Below the pieces are notes generated by a model that had not been told where the DNA came from, made no database searches, and saw only the letters and a program-made list of their open reading frames with translations. A DNA stretch of 64,000 nt. Source: Synergistaceae bacterium. GTDB taxonomy: Bacteria; Synergistota; Synergistia; Synergistales; Aminobacteriaceae. Made by a program: the position numbers and the translations under genes. This document shows, piece after piece, positions 50,786 to 60,131 of the stretch. The DNA is taken from positions 62,001 to 126,000 of the forward strand of contig JAHDKT010000008.1 in assembly GCA_018436725.1 (NCBI GenBank), in the 5' to 3' direction. Position 1 is the stretch's first letter, and each line of letters opens with the position of its first letter.

Positions 50786-51777
50786 TACTTCTTGAATCCG
50801 GCGGAGAGTTCCTGGACCTCTTTGATCAGGTCTTCGCCGATGTCCTTCCCGAACTGTTCGTAGATCGGCCGGCAGGCCTTCTGGAACGCGACCTTCTGCT
50901 CGGGAGTGAGGATGACGACTTCCATCTTCTCCTTCAGCTTTTCAAGGTACTCCGCGTTCATTTTCCTGTTGAGCGCCCTGTTGTGCACCTTCGCCTGGTC
51001 GGCGGCGTCCTGGACGACGGCCTTCATGTCGTCGGGGAGCTTATCCCAGAATTTCTTCGATATCAGTAGCACGAACGGAGAGTAGACGTGCCCCGTGTCC
51101 GTGGCGTACTTCTGCACTTCGAAGAAGTTCTGCAGGAAGATGGTGCCCCAGGGATTCTCCTGCCCGTCGACGACCTTCTGCTGCATGGCGGAGAAGAGTT
51201 CGCCGAAGGCCATCGGCGTCGGGTTGGCGCCCATCGTACGGAAGGCGGCCAGGTGGATGGGGTTCTCCATGGTGCGGATCTTCATCCCCTTGAGGTCTTC
51301 CGGCGTCACGACCGGGCGGGAGCTGTTCGTGAGCATGCGGAAGCCGTTCTCCCAGTAGGCCAGGCCGACGAGCCCCTGTCCGGGGAGCATGTCGAGCAGC
51401 TTCTTCCCCACAGGGCCGTCGAGGATGTAGTCGGCGACCTCTTCGTTGGCGAAGATGAAGGGAAGGTCGTAGATTTTGAAGGCGTTGACGAATGCCGTCA
51501 TCGGAGCGGTGGAGGGGCAGGTCATCTCCTGCGTCCCCATCTTGAGCGCTTCCATCATGGTACGGTCGTCGCCGAGCTGGCTGGAGTGGAAGAGGACGAC
51601 TTCGATCTTCCCGCCCGAGTTTTTCTCGACGATCTCCTTGAAGTGCTGGAGCGACTGGAACTGGGCGGACTTGTCGTTCAGTCCGATACCCGCGTTGATG
51701 GTAAACTGCGCCCCGAAAGCCGTCGAGGCGAAGAGCGCGACAAGAAGAATGGCAACACAACCGGTTCTGATTTTCAT
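50785..51777 (-). CDS. dctP: TRAP transporter solute-binding protein, DctP type
   Basis: A 330-residue protein with a signal peptide ending near STAFG. The DctP fold is shown by FHSSQLGDDRTMMEALKMGTQEM, the ligand-arginine region KGMKIRTMENPIHLAAFRTMG and the VDGQENP signature in the second lobe. It binds a carboxylate (dicarboxylate, keto acid or hydroxy acid) in the periplasm. It is the last gene of the LarA-DctQ-DctM-DctP operon, so a lactate-like 2-hydroxy acid is a reasonable guess. Confidence 0.92.
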   Translation of the reverse strand: MKIRTGCVAILLVALFASTAFGAQFTINAGIGLNDKSAQFQSLQHFKEIVEKNSGGKIEVVLFHSSQLGDDRTMMEALKMGTQEMTCPSTAPMTAFVNAFKIYDLPFIFANEEVADYILDGPVGKKLLDMLPGQGLVGLAYWENGFRMLTNSSRPVVTPEDLKGMKIRTMENPIHLAAFRTMGANPTPMAFGELFSAMQQKVVDGQENPWGTIFLQNFFEVQKYATDTGHVYSPFVLLISKKFWDKLPDDMKAVVQDAADQAKVHNRALNRKMNAEYLEKLKEKMEVVILTPEQKVAFQKACRPIYEQFGKDIGEDLIKEVQELSAGFKK

Positions 51778-51882
51778 CTGTTTCTCTCCCTTCGTTTTTT
51801 CAAGAGTGAATGATACCGCACAACGCTTCCCGTGGTTGTCCCTGTCCGCACCCCCTTCCGTCCGTTCTATGAAGATGACGCG

Positions 51883-53166
51883 CTATGGAAGCACCAGGTT
51901 GGGGATGAACATGACGATCTGGGGGAAGAAGATGAGCAGGATGAGCACCGCCAGCTCCGCGACGACGAAGGGTACGATGGATTTCACCAGCTCCTCGAAC
52001 TTCACGTTCGCCACGCCCGTCGCCACGTAGAGAACCGTTCCCACCGGCGGGGTGATGAGTCCGATGCCGAGGTTCACCGACATGATCACGCCGAAATAGA
52101 CGGGGTCGACACCCACTTGCCGCATCACGGGAAGAAGAATCGGCGCGAGGATGAGCATCGCCGGAGTGAGATCCATGACGAAGCCGACGAGGAAGAGAAG
52201 CAGGTTCGTCATCAGCAGGACGCCGAGCTGCGAGTCGGTGATCGACTGGACCATCGCGGCCAGCTCGAAGGGAACCCGGGCGCGGGTGAGCAGCCACGCG
52301 GTGCACATCGCCATGCCGCAGAGGTAGAGGACGGTCGCGGTGGTCTTTCCCGTCGCGAGGAAGATGGCGGGGAGGTCCTTGAACGTGATCTCCTTGTAGA
52401 CGAAGAGGCCGAGGATCATGGCCACGAATGCCGAGATGGCGCCCGCCTCCGTGGCGGTGAAGATGCCGCCGAGGATGCCGCCGACGATGATGACCGGGAT
52501 GGAGAGCGCCCACCCTGCGCTCAGCAGAGTCTGTCCGACGCGTTTGAGCGAGAACTTCCTGTCCGGAGCGGGCCTGGCGATCCCTTGCTTCTTCGTGATG
52601 AAGTAGGTGGTGATCATTAGCGCGATGCCGACGACGATGCCGGGGATGATGCCGCCGAGGAAGATGCGGGCGATCGACGTGCTCGTGATGATGCCGAAGA
52701 GGATGAAGGGGATGCTCGGCGGAATGATGATGCCGATGACCGCCGCCGACGCGCAGATCGCAGCGGCGAGCGGGGAGGGGAAGCCCTGCTTTTTCATCGG
52801 CGGGATGAGCAGGCCGCCGATCGCCGCCGTCTCGGCCACCGCGGAGCCGCAGATGCCGCCGAAGAACATGCTGCTGAGGATGGAGACGTGTCCCAGGCCG
52901 CCGGTGATATGTCCCACGAGAGCGTCCGCGAAGTCCACGAGTCTGCGCGCGATGCCGCCGCGGTTCATCACCTCGCCGACGAACATGAAGAAGGGGATGG
53001 CGAGGAGCGGGAAGCTGTCGGCCCCCTGGATGACCTTCGCGGGAAGCGCCATCAGCGGAATGTCCATCACAAGAAGCATCACGATGTTCGCGATGCCCAG
53101 GCAGAAGACGATGGGAACGCCGAAAATGGTGAAGAAGAAGAGAATGCCGAGAAAGAGCCAGAGCAT
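51883..53166 (-). CDS. dctM: TRAP transporter large permease, DctM type
   Basis: A 427-residue membrane protein of about 12 helices with DctM features: IPFFMFVGEVMNRGGIARRLVDFA, GGICGSAVAETAAIGGLLIPPM and a C-terminal LTPPVGTVLYVATGVA. It forms the transport pathway together with the DctQ subunit encoded five bases upstream. Confidence 0.94.
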   Translation of the reverse strand: MLWLFLGILFFFTIFGVPIVFCLGIANIVMLLVMDIPLMALPAKVIQGADSFPLLAIPFFMFVGEVMNRGGIARRLVDFADALVGHITGGLGHVSILSSMFFGGICGSAVAETAAIGGLLIPPMKKQGFPSPLAAAICASAAVIGIIIPPSIPFILFGIITSTSIARIFLGGIIPGIVVGIALMITTYFITKKQGIARPAPDRKFSLKRVGQTLLSAGWALSIPVIIVGGILGGIFTATEAGAISAFVAMILGLFVYKEITFKDLPAIFLATGKTTATVLYLCGMAMCTAWLLTRARVPFELAAMVQSITDSQLGVLLMTNLLLFLVGFVMDLTPAMLILAPILLPVMRQVGVDPVYFGVIMSVNLGIGLITPPVGTVLYVATGVANVKFEELVKSIVPFVVAELAVLILLIFFPQIVMFIPNLVLP

Positions 53167-53170
53167 GGCG

Positions 53171-53665
53171 TTACCTCCCCGCCGGGGCGGACGGCGTTGC
53201 GAGCAGCATGCCGATCCACTTTCCGATCTTCAGGATATTCTGGACCACCATCAGGCACCCGGTCAGGGGGACGACGATGTAGACCCAGGTCATAGGGATG
53301 TCGAGCGCGGGGGAGAGGTTGGTCGCGGAGAAGGCGACTTCCCATCCGTGCCACGTGATGACGAGGATGACGCAGCCGATGGCGACCTCGCCGAAGAGGC
53401 GGACGACGGTGCGCGCCCTGTCGCTCTTGATGCGGTCCACGACGAAATCGAGGCCGATGTGCTCGTCGAGCCCGTAGGCGTACGCAGCCCCGAGAAAGGT
53501 CACCCAGATGAAGATGAAGCGCGACAGCTCGTCGGACCAGCCGAGGGAGCTGTTGAGGCAGTAGCGCGTGAAGACGCTCACGCCGACGATGACGAAAAGC
53601 GCCATGGTCATGACGGTGAGCACGCCCCTGTAGAGGGACGTCCCCAGCTCCAGCAGCCGCTTCAT
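53171..53665 (-). CDS. dctQ: TRAP transporter small permease, DctQ type
   Basis: A 164-residue protein with four hydrophobic helices and the DctQ motif ELSRFIFIWVTFLGAAYAY near residue 46, then EHIGLDFVVDRI. ATG 53665 overlaps the LarA-type stop by four bases. A much longer open frame upstream lies inside the LarA gene and is not coding. Confidence 0.92.
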   Translation of the reverse strand: MKRLLELGTSLYRGVLTVMTMALFVIVGVSVFTRYCLNSSLGWSDELSRFIFIWVTFLGAAYAYGLDEHIGLDFVVDRIKSDRARTVVRLFGEVAIGCVILVITWHGWEVAFSATNLSPALDIPMTWVYIVVPLTGCLMVVQNILKIGKWIGMLLATPSAPAGR

Positions 53666-54951
53666 CGGGCGTTCCTCCGGGGTTCGTGGATCGGGAGCAG
53701 GTCGCCGCCGTTCTGAAGGACGATCACCGTGGCGTCCGAACCGGTCATGGAGAAGGCGATGTCGAGCGCCTCCTGAGGCGTCGAGGCGGGGATGAAGCCG
53801 AGTTTCTTGGACGTCGCGTCGTCGATGCAGGGGCAGACCATGATCCCGCGCCCCTTGTCGCGGATGATCCGTCCGACGTGGACGATATGCGCGGCCATCG
53901 TCAGGTCCTCCATCTCGTTGCGGTCCACCATCTCCTTCACGTCGGAGAAGGGGAGGTAGCCGATCTCGACGAGTTCGGGGTGCCCCTGCGCGACGCCCTC
54001 GGGGCACGGCGTCACCGTGATCAGCACGCCCCCCCGTTTGAGCGGAAGGTCGCCCGCGTAAATACCCTTCGCCGCCTGCCACAGTTCGCTGTCCGCGGGG
54101 AAGGTGTCGGTGACCACTATATCGGCGTACTCGGGGAAGGGAACGCCGAAGATCTCCCTCGACGCCTCGCAGCCGACGGCGTGCGCCTTCTCCGGATCGC
54201 CGCAGACGCAGCGGTAGATTCGTTCCTCTCTGTCGAGGATCACGTTCACGATGAAGGAAAGCCCGGCCTTCTTCGCCACCGCGTTCATCTCGCGGCGCAC
54301 CGGGTTGTCCACCGTCCCCATGATCTCCGCCCCGTCGTAAAGTGCGCTGATCCAGTGCGTCTGCCCTGTGGTGACCACGCCCGAGACGCCCGGCTGGACC
54401 ATCTTGGCCCCTCCGGAGAATCCGGCGACCCTGTGCGGGGTGATGTGTCCAAGGGCGATGACGTGGTCGAACTCGAGAAGCAGTTTGTTCACCCAGACGT
54501 CGGTGCCGTGCTCGGTGACTCCGATATGGGCGAGCCCGCTCTCGTCGTGGGCGTCGTGCTGGAAGACCCGTATCCGCCCGACAAGCCCCGCGCCCACTTT
54601 TTCCTCCACTTCCGCGTCCGTCATGGGGCGGTGGGTTCCGAGGGCGATCAGTATCGCCGTGTCCTGGAGCTGGACGCCGCCCGCGGCCAGCTCCTCAAGA
54701 ACGAGCGGAAGCATGCGGGCCGCGGGGGTGTTGCGTGTGTTGTCGTCGATGAGCAGCAAAGCGGATTCCCCCCGCTTGACCATATCCTTCAGCCTGGGGG
54801 AGGCGATCGGCTCGGTCAGAGCCCGCCGTACTTCGTCAAGATCCGTTCCCGTCGGGGGCGTCGCGGTCCGTGGGGCGAGCACCGCCAGAAGATTCTCGTC
54901 GGGAATCACCATATCGCCGAAACCGTCGTAGGGAAAGGCGATTCGCGTCAT
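53662..54951 (-). CDS. larA: LarA-family nickel-dependent racemase/epimerase
   Basis: A 429-residue protein keeping the LarA active-site set: DDNTR at 69-73, His107 in GTHRP, His173 and Lys183 in GHITPHRVAGFSGGAK, and His199, matching His108, His174, Lys184 and His200 of Lactiplantibacillus LarA. These hold the nickel-pincer nucleotide cofactor on the lysine. The reaction is racemisation or epimerisation of a 2-hydroxy acid by hydride transfer. ATG 54951 has AAGGAGG upstream. It heads a TRAP operon, so it probably converts the imported hydroxy acid. No larB, larC or larE cofactor genes are in the window. Confidence 0.85.
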   Translation of the reverse strand: MTRIAFPYDGFGDMVIPDENLLAVLAPRTATPPTGTDLDEVRRALTEPIASPRLKDMVKRGESALLLIDDNTRNTPAARMLPLVLEELAAGGVQLQDTAILIALGTHRPMTDAEVEEKVGAGLVGRIRVFQHDAHDESGLAHIGVTEHGTDVWVNKLLLEFDHVIALGHITPHRVAGFSGGAKMVQPGVSGVVTTGQTHWISALYDGAEIMGTVDNPVRREMNAVAKKAGLSFIVNVILDREERIYRCVCGDPEKAHAVGCEASREIFGVPFPEYADIVVTDTFPADSELWQAAKGIYAGDLPLKRGGVLITVTPCPEGVAQGHPELVEIGYLPFSDVKEMVDRNEMEDLTMAAHIVHVGRIIRDKGRGIMVCPCIDDATSKKLGFIPASTPQEALDIAFSMTGSDATVIVLQNGGDLLPIHEPRRNAR

Positions 54952-55345
54952 GGCGCACCTCCTTCTCGATGTGTGCGCGGGAGAAACGTTGTCCAGCGTC
55001 GCTTCCGTTCCGGCAGAAGGGCTTTGCCGGAGAGAAAAGGCGTTGTTTCGCCTGGTAAAACGATATCCCGCAAAGTCTTTACATGCCTCATTATACTGCC
55101 TTTTCGGCCTTTCATGCGCACGGGAGAGGAAAGAAATCTCCGATGAAAAGCTGCGCGTATCGGAACGAAGTCTTCTCGTGCTATGATTTATCGTGGAGGT
55201 GCGTATCGATGTTTGCAGCAAAAAAGAGAATTGGAATTTTGTCGAGTGTTCCATGGCACAATCGTTGTCTCATGACGATGACTGCGCAGGGAAGCAAGCG
55301 CGCATCGCAATACGCCGAGCGCTTGCGCCGGGGAGGGGATGCGTC

Positions 55346-56596
55346 GTGAATCAGATGTCGTTTTTCGGCCTGCTCGCCCTCTTTACCTTCTGTTTCGTGC
55401 TCTCGGCCTTCTTTTCCGCCGCCGAGATGGCCTACTCCGGCGTCAACAAGATCAGGGTGAAACGCTTCGTCGAAGAGGGGCGTGCGGGCGCGATGAAAGC
55501 GCAGGAGCTGCTGCGCGATTTCAACGGGACGCTTTCCGCGATTCTCATAGGCGGAAATATCGTCGACATTTTTATGACGGCGCTGGCAACGGTCGTGCTG
55601 ACCTCTCTTTTTGGTCCGCTCGGCGCAGTTTATTCCACGCTTCTGATGACGTGTCTCATCATCCTCTTCGGCGAAATCCTTCCGAAGGCGTTCGTAAAAG
55701 ACCGCTCCGAAGAGTTCGCGCTTTCGGCCGCGTCGATGTTGCACCTTTTGGTGCGCCTTTTTCGCCCGTTCACGAACTTCACCCGGAAGCTGGCGGCGCT
55801 GTTGCGGCGCTGGGCGCCCGGCCCGGCCGACAATCTTCCCGGAGTGACCCACGACGAACTGCTTTCCATCGTGGACGCCATGCACGGCGAGGGGGTGTTG
55901 CCGGGAGCGGAGCGCGAACTCATCGAGAATTCCATCAACTTCAACGAGCTGGAGGTGTGGGAAGTGCAGACGCCTCGCGTGGATCTTTTCGCCATCAACA
56001 TCAAGGAACCGCTTGAGAACGTCCGCAACCTTGTCGTCAAGAACCACTATTCCCGGGTTCCGGTATTCGAGGGGACTGTCGACAACATCATCGGTTTTCT
56101 CAGCGAAAAGGATTTTCTCGCGAAGTGGACGCAGGGGGAGCCCTTCGAACTGAAGAGCGTGCTCACCCGTCCCCTGCTGATCGCCGGAAGCGCCAGTCTG
56201 ATGGACGCTCTCCGCATTCTCCGGACGTCGCGGAGCCATATGGCCGTTGTTCTGGACGAATACGGCGGGACTTCCGGCATCGTCACCATGGAGGATCTGC
56301 TGGAGGAGCTTGTCGGGGAAATCTACGACGAGCACGACGATATCAAGGAAAACTTTACTCAGGTCGAAGAGAACGTCTTTCTTGTGAACGCGGACGTCTA
56401 TCTTAGCGATCTGTTCGATAAATTTCTCCATCGTCCGAGTCCCGAAAGCGAATCGAGCACCTTCGGGGGATGGCTTCTCGAGCGCTTCACGATTCTCCCG
56501 GAGGTCGGGTCTGTTGTTCAATGGGAGGATCTGACGTTTCAGATTGTCAAGATGGCTGGCCAGAGAATACAGAAAGTTCGTATTGTAAGAAGGTAA
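55346..56596 (+). CDS. CNNM/CorC-type membrane protein with CBS domains
   Basis: A 416-residue protein with an N-terminal DUF21 membrane domain (about four helices; FFSAAEMAYSGVNKIRVKR near residue 28). A pair of CBS domains follows (VQTPRVDLFAINIKEPLENV, then SLMDALRILRTSRSHMAVVLDEYGGTSGIVTMEDLLEELVGEI) and a C-terminal CorC_HlyC domain. Such proteins (CorC, MgtE partners, HlyC-like) take part in Mg2+/Co2+ export or homeostasis. GTG 55346 has GGGGAGGGG upstream. Confidence 0.9.
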   Translation: MNQMSFFGLLALFTFCFVLSAFFSAAEMAYSGVNKIRVKRFVEEGRAGAMKAQELLRDFNGTLSAILIGGNIVDIFMTALATVVLTSLFGPLGAVYSTLLMTCLIILFGEILPKAFVKDRSEEFALSAASMLHLLVRLFRPFTNFTRKLAALLRRWAPGPADNLPGVTHDELLSIVDAMHGEGVLPGAERELIENSINFNELEVWEVQTPRVDLFAINIKEPLENVRNLVVKNHYSRVPVFEGTVDNIIGFLSEKDFLAKWTQGEPFELKSVLTRPLLIAGSASLMDALRILRTSRSHMAVVLDEYGGTSGIVTMEDLLEELVGEIYDEHDDIKENFTQVEENVFLVNADVYLSDLFDKFLHRPSPESESSTFGGWLLERFTILPEVGSVVQWEDLTFQIVKMAGQRIQKVRIVRR

Positions 56597-56611
56597 GAGT
56601 CCGATATCAGT

Positions 56612-56666
56612 CGACAAGAAACGAAAAACCCGCTACGATTTGAAGCGGGTTTTTCGTTTCTTGTCG
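56612..56666. terminator. Bidirectional terminator, perfect 23-bp stem
   Basis: The arms at 56612-56634 and 56644-56666 are exact complements with a nine-base loop. T-runs suit both the CNNM-type gene and the convergent DUF4198 gene. Confidence 0.92.
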
Positions 56667-56781
56667 TTTTTCTTGATGTGTTCCGAAAATCCCTGGCAAG
56701 CAGCGTTGTGCGGAAAAAGCTTGCCCTCTTCGATGGAAAAAGAAACGGTTTTTCTGAAGGTGTTTTCAGGAGGAGCGTGTA

Positions 56782-57579
56782 TTATTCGCCGATATGGAAT
56801 GTCAGCGTGGAGACGAGAACGACTTCGTCGGCCCGTGTCTTGTCTTCATGTTCGAATGCGTGTGATACTTTTGCGAACCAGTATCCCGCCTTCAGCGGGA
56901 TGATGTCGATTATCCCTTGCAGATCGGCCCTACCGGAGAACGCCTTGAAGTCTTTATCGGAAAAACCGCCGAAAGTAGCCTCGAGCTTGGCCGTTTTCAA
57001 AGGTTTGCCGTCGACGAGTACCTGTACGGTGAACTTCTCCCCCGCCTTGACTTTGGCGGGATTCATTAAAGGTACGATTTCCAGTCGCTGACCCGTCGGT
57101 TTCGTTATGAAGGAATCATCGTCGCTGCCGTCGATGTTGAGAATCGTTTTCGCGAACATGCTTACTTCCTCGCAATATGTCGCGTCGGGCCTTTGCTGAC
57201 GGTCTTTCTGCGCCCATCCGTCGGCGCCGTTCGACCAGAAGGTGGGGTGATAGTATCCCAGGACCATGTAACTTCCTTTCGCCAGTTCCTTCTTTCCTTC
57301 GTAAGCGTAGTTCTCTCCGGACTGGACCAGTTTTACCTTCTCTTCGGGAGTTGCCAGGTAGAGAGAGTCGAAAAGATGGACGCGGTCTTCGACGATCGTT
57401 TCGGGTTTGGGAAAGTCGTGACCGTATCCGATTTCCGCCTTGAGAACCCCGTTCTCGGAACGAGCGGCGTTGACCCAGAAATCGTGAGCGAATGCGCCGG
57501 GTGTCGCGAGAAGAAGCGACAACATGAGAGATGTCGCAGCGATTTGGAACGACTTGCTTTTTGTTGCAGAACGAAACAT
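56782..57579 (-). CDS. Exported DUF4198-family protein
   Basis: A 265-residue protein with a signal peptide ending near GAFA, immediately followed by HDFWVNAARSE, the family start with its metal-type His. A GYGHDFPKPE motif follows and the C-terminal beta domain ends with HAFEHEDKTRADEVVLVSTLTFHI. DUF4198 proteins often accompany Ni/Co uptake or are metal-regulated periplasmic proteins. It stands alone here behind its own strong promoter. ATG 57579 has AAGGAGG. Confidence 0.85.
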   Translation of the reverse strand: MFRSATKSKSFQIAATSLMLSLLLATPGAFAHDFWVNAARSENGVLKAEIGYGHDFPKPETIVEDRVHLFDSLYLATPEEKVKLVQSGENYAYEGKKELAKGSYMVLGYYHPTFWSNGADGWAQKDRQQRPDATYCEEVSMFAKTILNIDGSDDDSFITKPTGQRLEIVPLMNPAKVKAGEKFTVQVLVDGKPLKTAKLEATFGGFSDKDFKAFSGRADLQGIIDIIPLKAGYWFAKVSHAFEHEDKTRADEVVLVSTLTFHIGE

Positions 57580-57612
57580 GTTGTGTTGCCTCCTTTGAAG
57601 AATATTGTATTG

Positions 57613-57631
57613 CAAGTACTGAAAGCACTTG
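57613..57631. promoter_or_regulatory. Near-perfect palindrome between promoter and DUF4198 gene
   Basis: CAAGTACT-GAA-AGCACTTG matches itself inverted at seven of eight positions per arm. It lies downstream of the -10 box, a position suited to a repressor. Function is inferred. Confidence 0.5.
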
Positions 57632-57641
57632 TTGTTATATG

Positions 57642-57670
57642 ACTCTAACTTTAAAATGCTCTTTTGTCAA
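57642..57670 (-). promoter_or_regulatory. Consensus-like promoter of the DUF4198 gene
   Basis: On the minus strand TTGACA (57670-57665), a 17-bp spacer and TAGAGT (57647-57642) precede the gene by about 65 bp. Confidence 0.75.
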
Positions 57671-57929
57671 GGACCTTAATATCATTTTTTTCTTTGAGCC
57701 TAATGACTTATGGAACATAGTGCAATAGAATTAGAAAATTCATTGTTTCTGGGCTTTTTTCATGGCTCTCTTTCTTCCCGCGAAAGGAGCCGTTCCGAAG
57801 CCTTCGTGATGTGTTCCTAGTCGCACGAAGAGATAGGCTGCCCCTTCTTGCTTTTTGCGGAAATGTGGTATCCTGACGATGCTGTATATACGCAATCTAA
57901 TTCGAAAAGAAAGATAGAGGAACCATGCC

Positions 57930-58493
57930 ATGGACGAACAAAATTCCGCTTTCCCCGCGCTTTCGACGCTCCATCTGTATTTGCGCGAAATTACTGCGTC
58001 GGATGCCGATAGGCTACATTCTGTCTGGACAGATCCTCTCGTGATAGAACATCTCGTGCTGGAGCCCTTTACCGATCCGAGGCAGACGGTCGACATGATT
58101 TCGCTGCTCCAGCTGCTGCGCTCTTCAGGAGAGGGGGTACGCTGGGCGATTACCCTTCTTGAAGACGATCTGGCGCTCGGGACCTGCGGCTTTCATAACT
58201 GGAAGAAGGAGCACGCGAAGGCGGAGATGGGGTACGAGCTGGATTCCCGGATGTGGAGGAAGGGTATCATGAGCGAAGCGGTGTCCGCCGCTCTGGGGTA
58301 CGGCTTCGGGACGATGGGGCTGAACCGTGTGGAGGCTTTCGTCACCGTGGGCAACGAGCGTTCCCTTGGGTTTCTCGAGAAAATTGGGTTTTCGCTCGAA
58401 GGGACGCTGCGCCAGTATGAATTCGCGCGCGGACGGTATCAGGATCAGTGGATTCTTTCCCTCTTGAAAAAGGAGTGGGAGCGCCGGCGGTAA
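57930..58493 (+). CDS. GNAT acetyltransferase, RimJ/RimL-like
   Basis: A 187-residue protein with the GNAT fold: LYLREITASDADRLHSVWTD near the start, LALGTCGFHNW, the acetyl-CoA loop region with MWRKGIMSEAVSAALGYGF and a late NRVEAFVTVGNERSLGFLEKIGF. It transfers acetyl from acetyl-CoA to an amine, possibly a protein N-terminus. The target is unknown. It ends at a clear hairpin. Confidence 0.9.
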   Translation: MDEQNSAFPALSTLHLYLREITASDADRLHSVWTDPLVIEHLVLEPFTDPRQTVDMISLLQLLRSSGEGVRWAITLLEDDLALGTCGFHNWKKEHAKAEMGYELDSRMWRKGIMSEAVSAALGYGFGTMGLNRVEAFVTVGNERSLGFLEKIGFSLEGTLRQYEFARGRYQDQWILSLLKKEWERRR

Positions 58494-58510
58494 GGCTGCC
58501 GACATAATTC

Positions 58511-58546
58511 CGCCGGGGAGCCCTCTGAGAAGAGGGCTCCCCGGCG
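58511..58546. terminator. Hairpin terminator, 16-bp stem
   Basis: CGCCGGGGAGCCCTCT (58511-58526) and AGAGGGCTCCCCGGCG (58531-58546) flank a GAGA loop, between convergent genes. T-runs are weak. Confidence 0.7.
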
Positions 58547-58582
58547 TTGGTTTCGTATGCAAGGTTCTCTTTTTTCTTGGCG

Positions 58583-60031
58583 CTACTTCGGCGCGAGACG
58601 TTCGAGCGCCTTTTTCGCGTAGTCGTCGCCCTGTTCCGCAGCCTTCCTGTACCATTCCAGGGCCTTCTTCATGTCCTTTCGGACGCCCTTGCCGTTTTCA
58701 TAGATCCAGCCGAGATTGCTCTGGGCGTTCGCATGCCCCTGTTCCGCCGCCAGACTGTACCATTTGAAGGCGTCTTTGTCGCTCTTCGCCAGCCCTCTGC
58801 CGTTCTGGTACATCCACCCCAGATTGCTCTGCGCGGTGGCGTACCCCTGTTCCGCCGCCAGCCGGTACCACTCCGCAGCCTCCTTGTCATCTTGGGGAAC
58901 GCCTCTTCCCTTCTCGTACATCCAGCCGAGGTTCGTCTGCCCGCGCGCGTCGCCCTGCTCGGCGGCCATCCGGTACCACTCGACGGCTTCGTCGTCGCTC
59001 TGAGAGACGCCGACGCCGTTTTGATAGAGCCATGCAAGGTTGGTCTGGGCGCGGGCATGCCCCTGTTCGGCGGCCATCCGGTACCATTCCGCAGCCTCGG
59101 CTTCGTTCTTGTCTACGCCGCTTCCGTTCTCGTACATCCACCCCAGGTTCGTCTGCGCGTATGGGTTTCCCTGCTCGGCGGCCTTGAGATACCACTCGGC
59201 GGCTTTCTTTTCATCGCGGCGGAGGCCGCGGCCGTTCTCGTACATCCACCCCAGGTTCGTCTGCGCGCGCGAATCGCCCTGTTCGGCCGCAGTTCGGTAC
59301 CACTCGACGGCCTTCCGGTCGTTCTGGCGAACGCCTCTGCCGTTCTCGTACATCCACGCGAGGTTGGTCTGCGCAATCACGTACCCCTGCTCGGCGGCTT
59401 TCGTGTATAGTTCGACGGCCTTCTTCTCATCCTTGGGCACGCCCGTGCCGTATTCATACATCACGCCGAGATTGTTCTGCGCGCGAGAAAGGCCCTGTTC
59501 AGCCGCTTTCATGTACCACTCGGCAGCCTGATCCACATCCTGAGGAACGCCTCTGCCTTTTTCGTACATCCAGGCGAGGTTCGCCTGTGCCACCGCCAGT
59601 CCCTCTTCCGCAGCCATCCGGTACCATTTGGCCGCTTCCTCGTCGTTCTGCGGCATTCCCTCTCCGGTATCGTACATCAAACCCAGATCGTTCTGCGCCT
59701 CGACATCGCCCATATGCGCCTTCTCCTCGGTGCTCAGCACGAGGGAGTCGAAGGCTCCCGCGGGAACGTCCTGCAGAATTACTCCATGGGAGTCCGTTAC
59801 CTCCGGCGATTCCGTAGGACGGGGGGCGTTTTTCACCAGCTCGTCCAACGCCAGGGATTGTTCTCGGAAGACCTCCTCGAGTTCTTCCATCCGCCCGCCT
59901 TCGGCGAACTCCTCCAGAGCAGCCGGAACCGTGACTGCCGCCTTTCCTCCGGGGATCAGAAACAGAAGAACGGCCGATATCAATCCAATGTCGATATACC
60001 CTTTTCTCCGGCGCGTACTGTGTTGTGCCAT
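58583..60031 (-). CDS. Sel1-like repeat protein with N-terminal membrane anchor
   Basis: A 482-residue protein. One N-terminal hydrophobic helix after a basic RRRKG stretch is followed by a short helical linker. Ten full 36-residue Sel1-type repeats of the form AEQGxxxAQTNLGWMYENGxGVxxD...AAEWYxxA and a partial eleventh follow. Sel1 repeats form a solenoid for protein contacts. The anchor suggests a periplasmic scaffold. The 108-bp DNA periodicity comes from the protein repeats. Confidence 0.92.
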   Translation of the reverse strand: MAQHSTRRRKGYIDIGLISAVLLFLIPGGKAAVTVPAALEEFAEGGRMEELEEVFREQSLALDELVKNAPRPTESPEVTDSHGVILQDVPAGAFDSLVLSTEEKAHMGDVEAQNDLGLMYDTGEGMPQNDEEAAKWYRMAAEEGLAVAQANLAWMYEKGRGVPQDVDQAAEWYMKAAEQGLSRAQNNLGVMYEYGTGVPKDEKKAVELYTKAAEQGYVIAQTNLAWMYENGRGVRQNDRKAVEWYRTAAEQGDSRAQTNLGWMYENGRGLRRDEKKAAEWYLKAAEQGNPYAQTNLGWMYENGSGVDKNEAEAAEWYRMAAEQGHARAQTNLAWLYQNGVGVSQSDDEAVEWYRMAAEQGDARGQTNLGWMYEKGRGVPQDDKEAAEWYRLAAEQGYATAQSNLGWMYQNGRGLAKSDKDAFKWYSLAAEQGHANAQSNLGWIYENGKGVRKDMKKALEWYRKAAEQGDDYAKKALERLAPK

Positions 60032-60131
60032 GCTTCATACCCTCTTTCTGTCGGAATTTTCCGGGAGGCCGCAGAGCCTCCTCGTCGTGACGCCGTAGAT
60101 CGTGTGAACAACAGGACGAAGCGCCGCTTTG

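Noticed and set aside
53666-54082. N-terminal extension of the DctQ frame
   Set aside because: The extension is an off-frame reading of the larA gene; the ATGA-coupled start at 53665 gives a normal DctQ length.
57740-57880. A short minus-strand basic coding segment ending in ...RKRAMKKAQKQ
   Set aside because: It has no ribosome site or suitable start and lies in a region with promoter-like sequence for neighbouring genes; not enough support.
58691-59770. Regular 108-bp repeats that could be mistaken for a repeat array
   Set aside because: The period equals 36 codons of a Sel1-repeat protein and the copies differ mainly at the protein level, so this is not CRISPR or satellite DNA.
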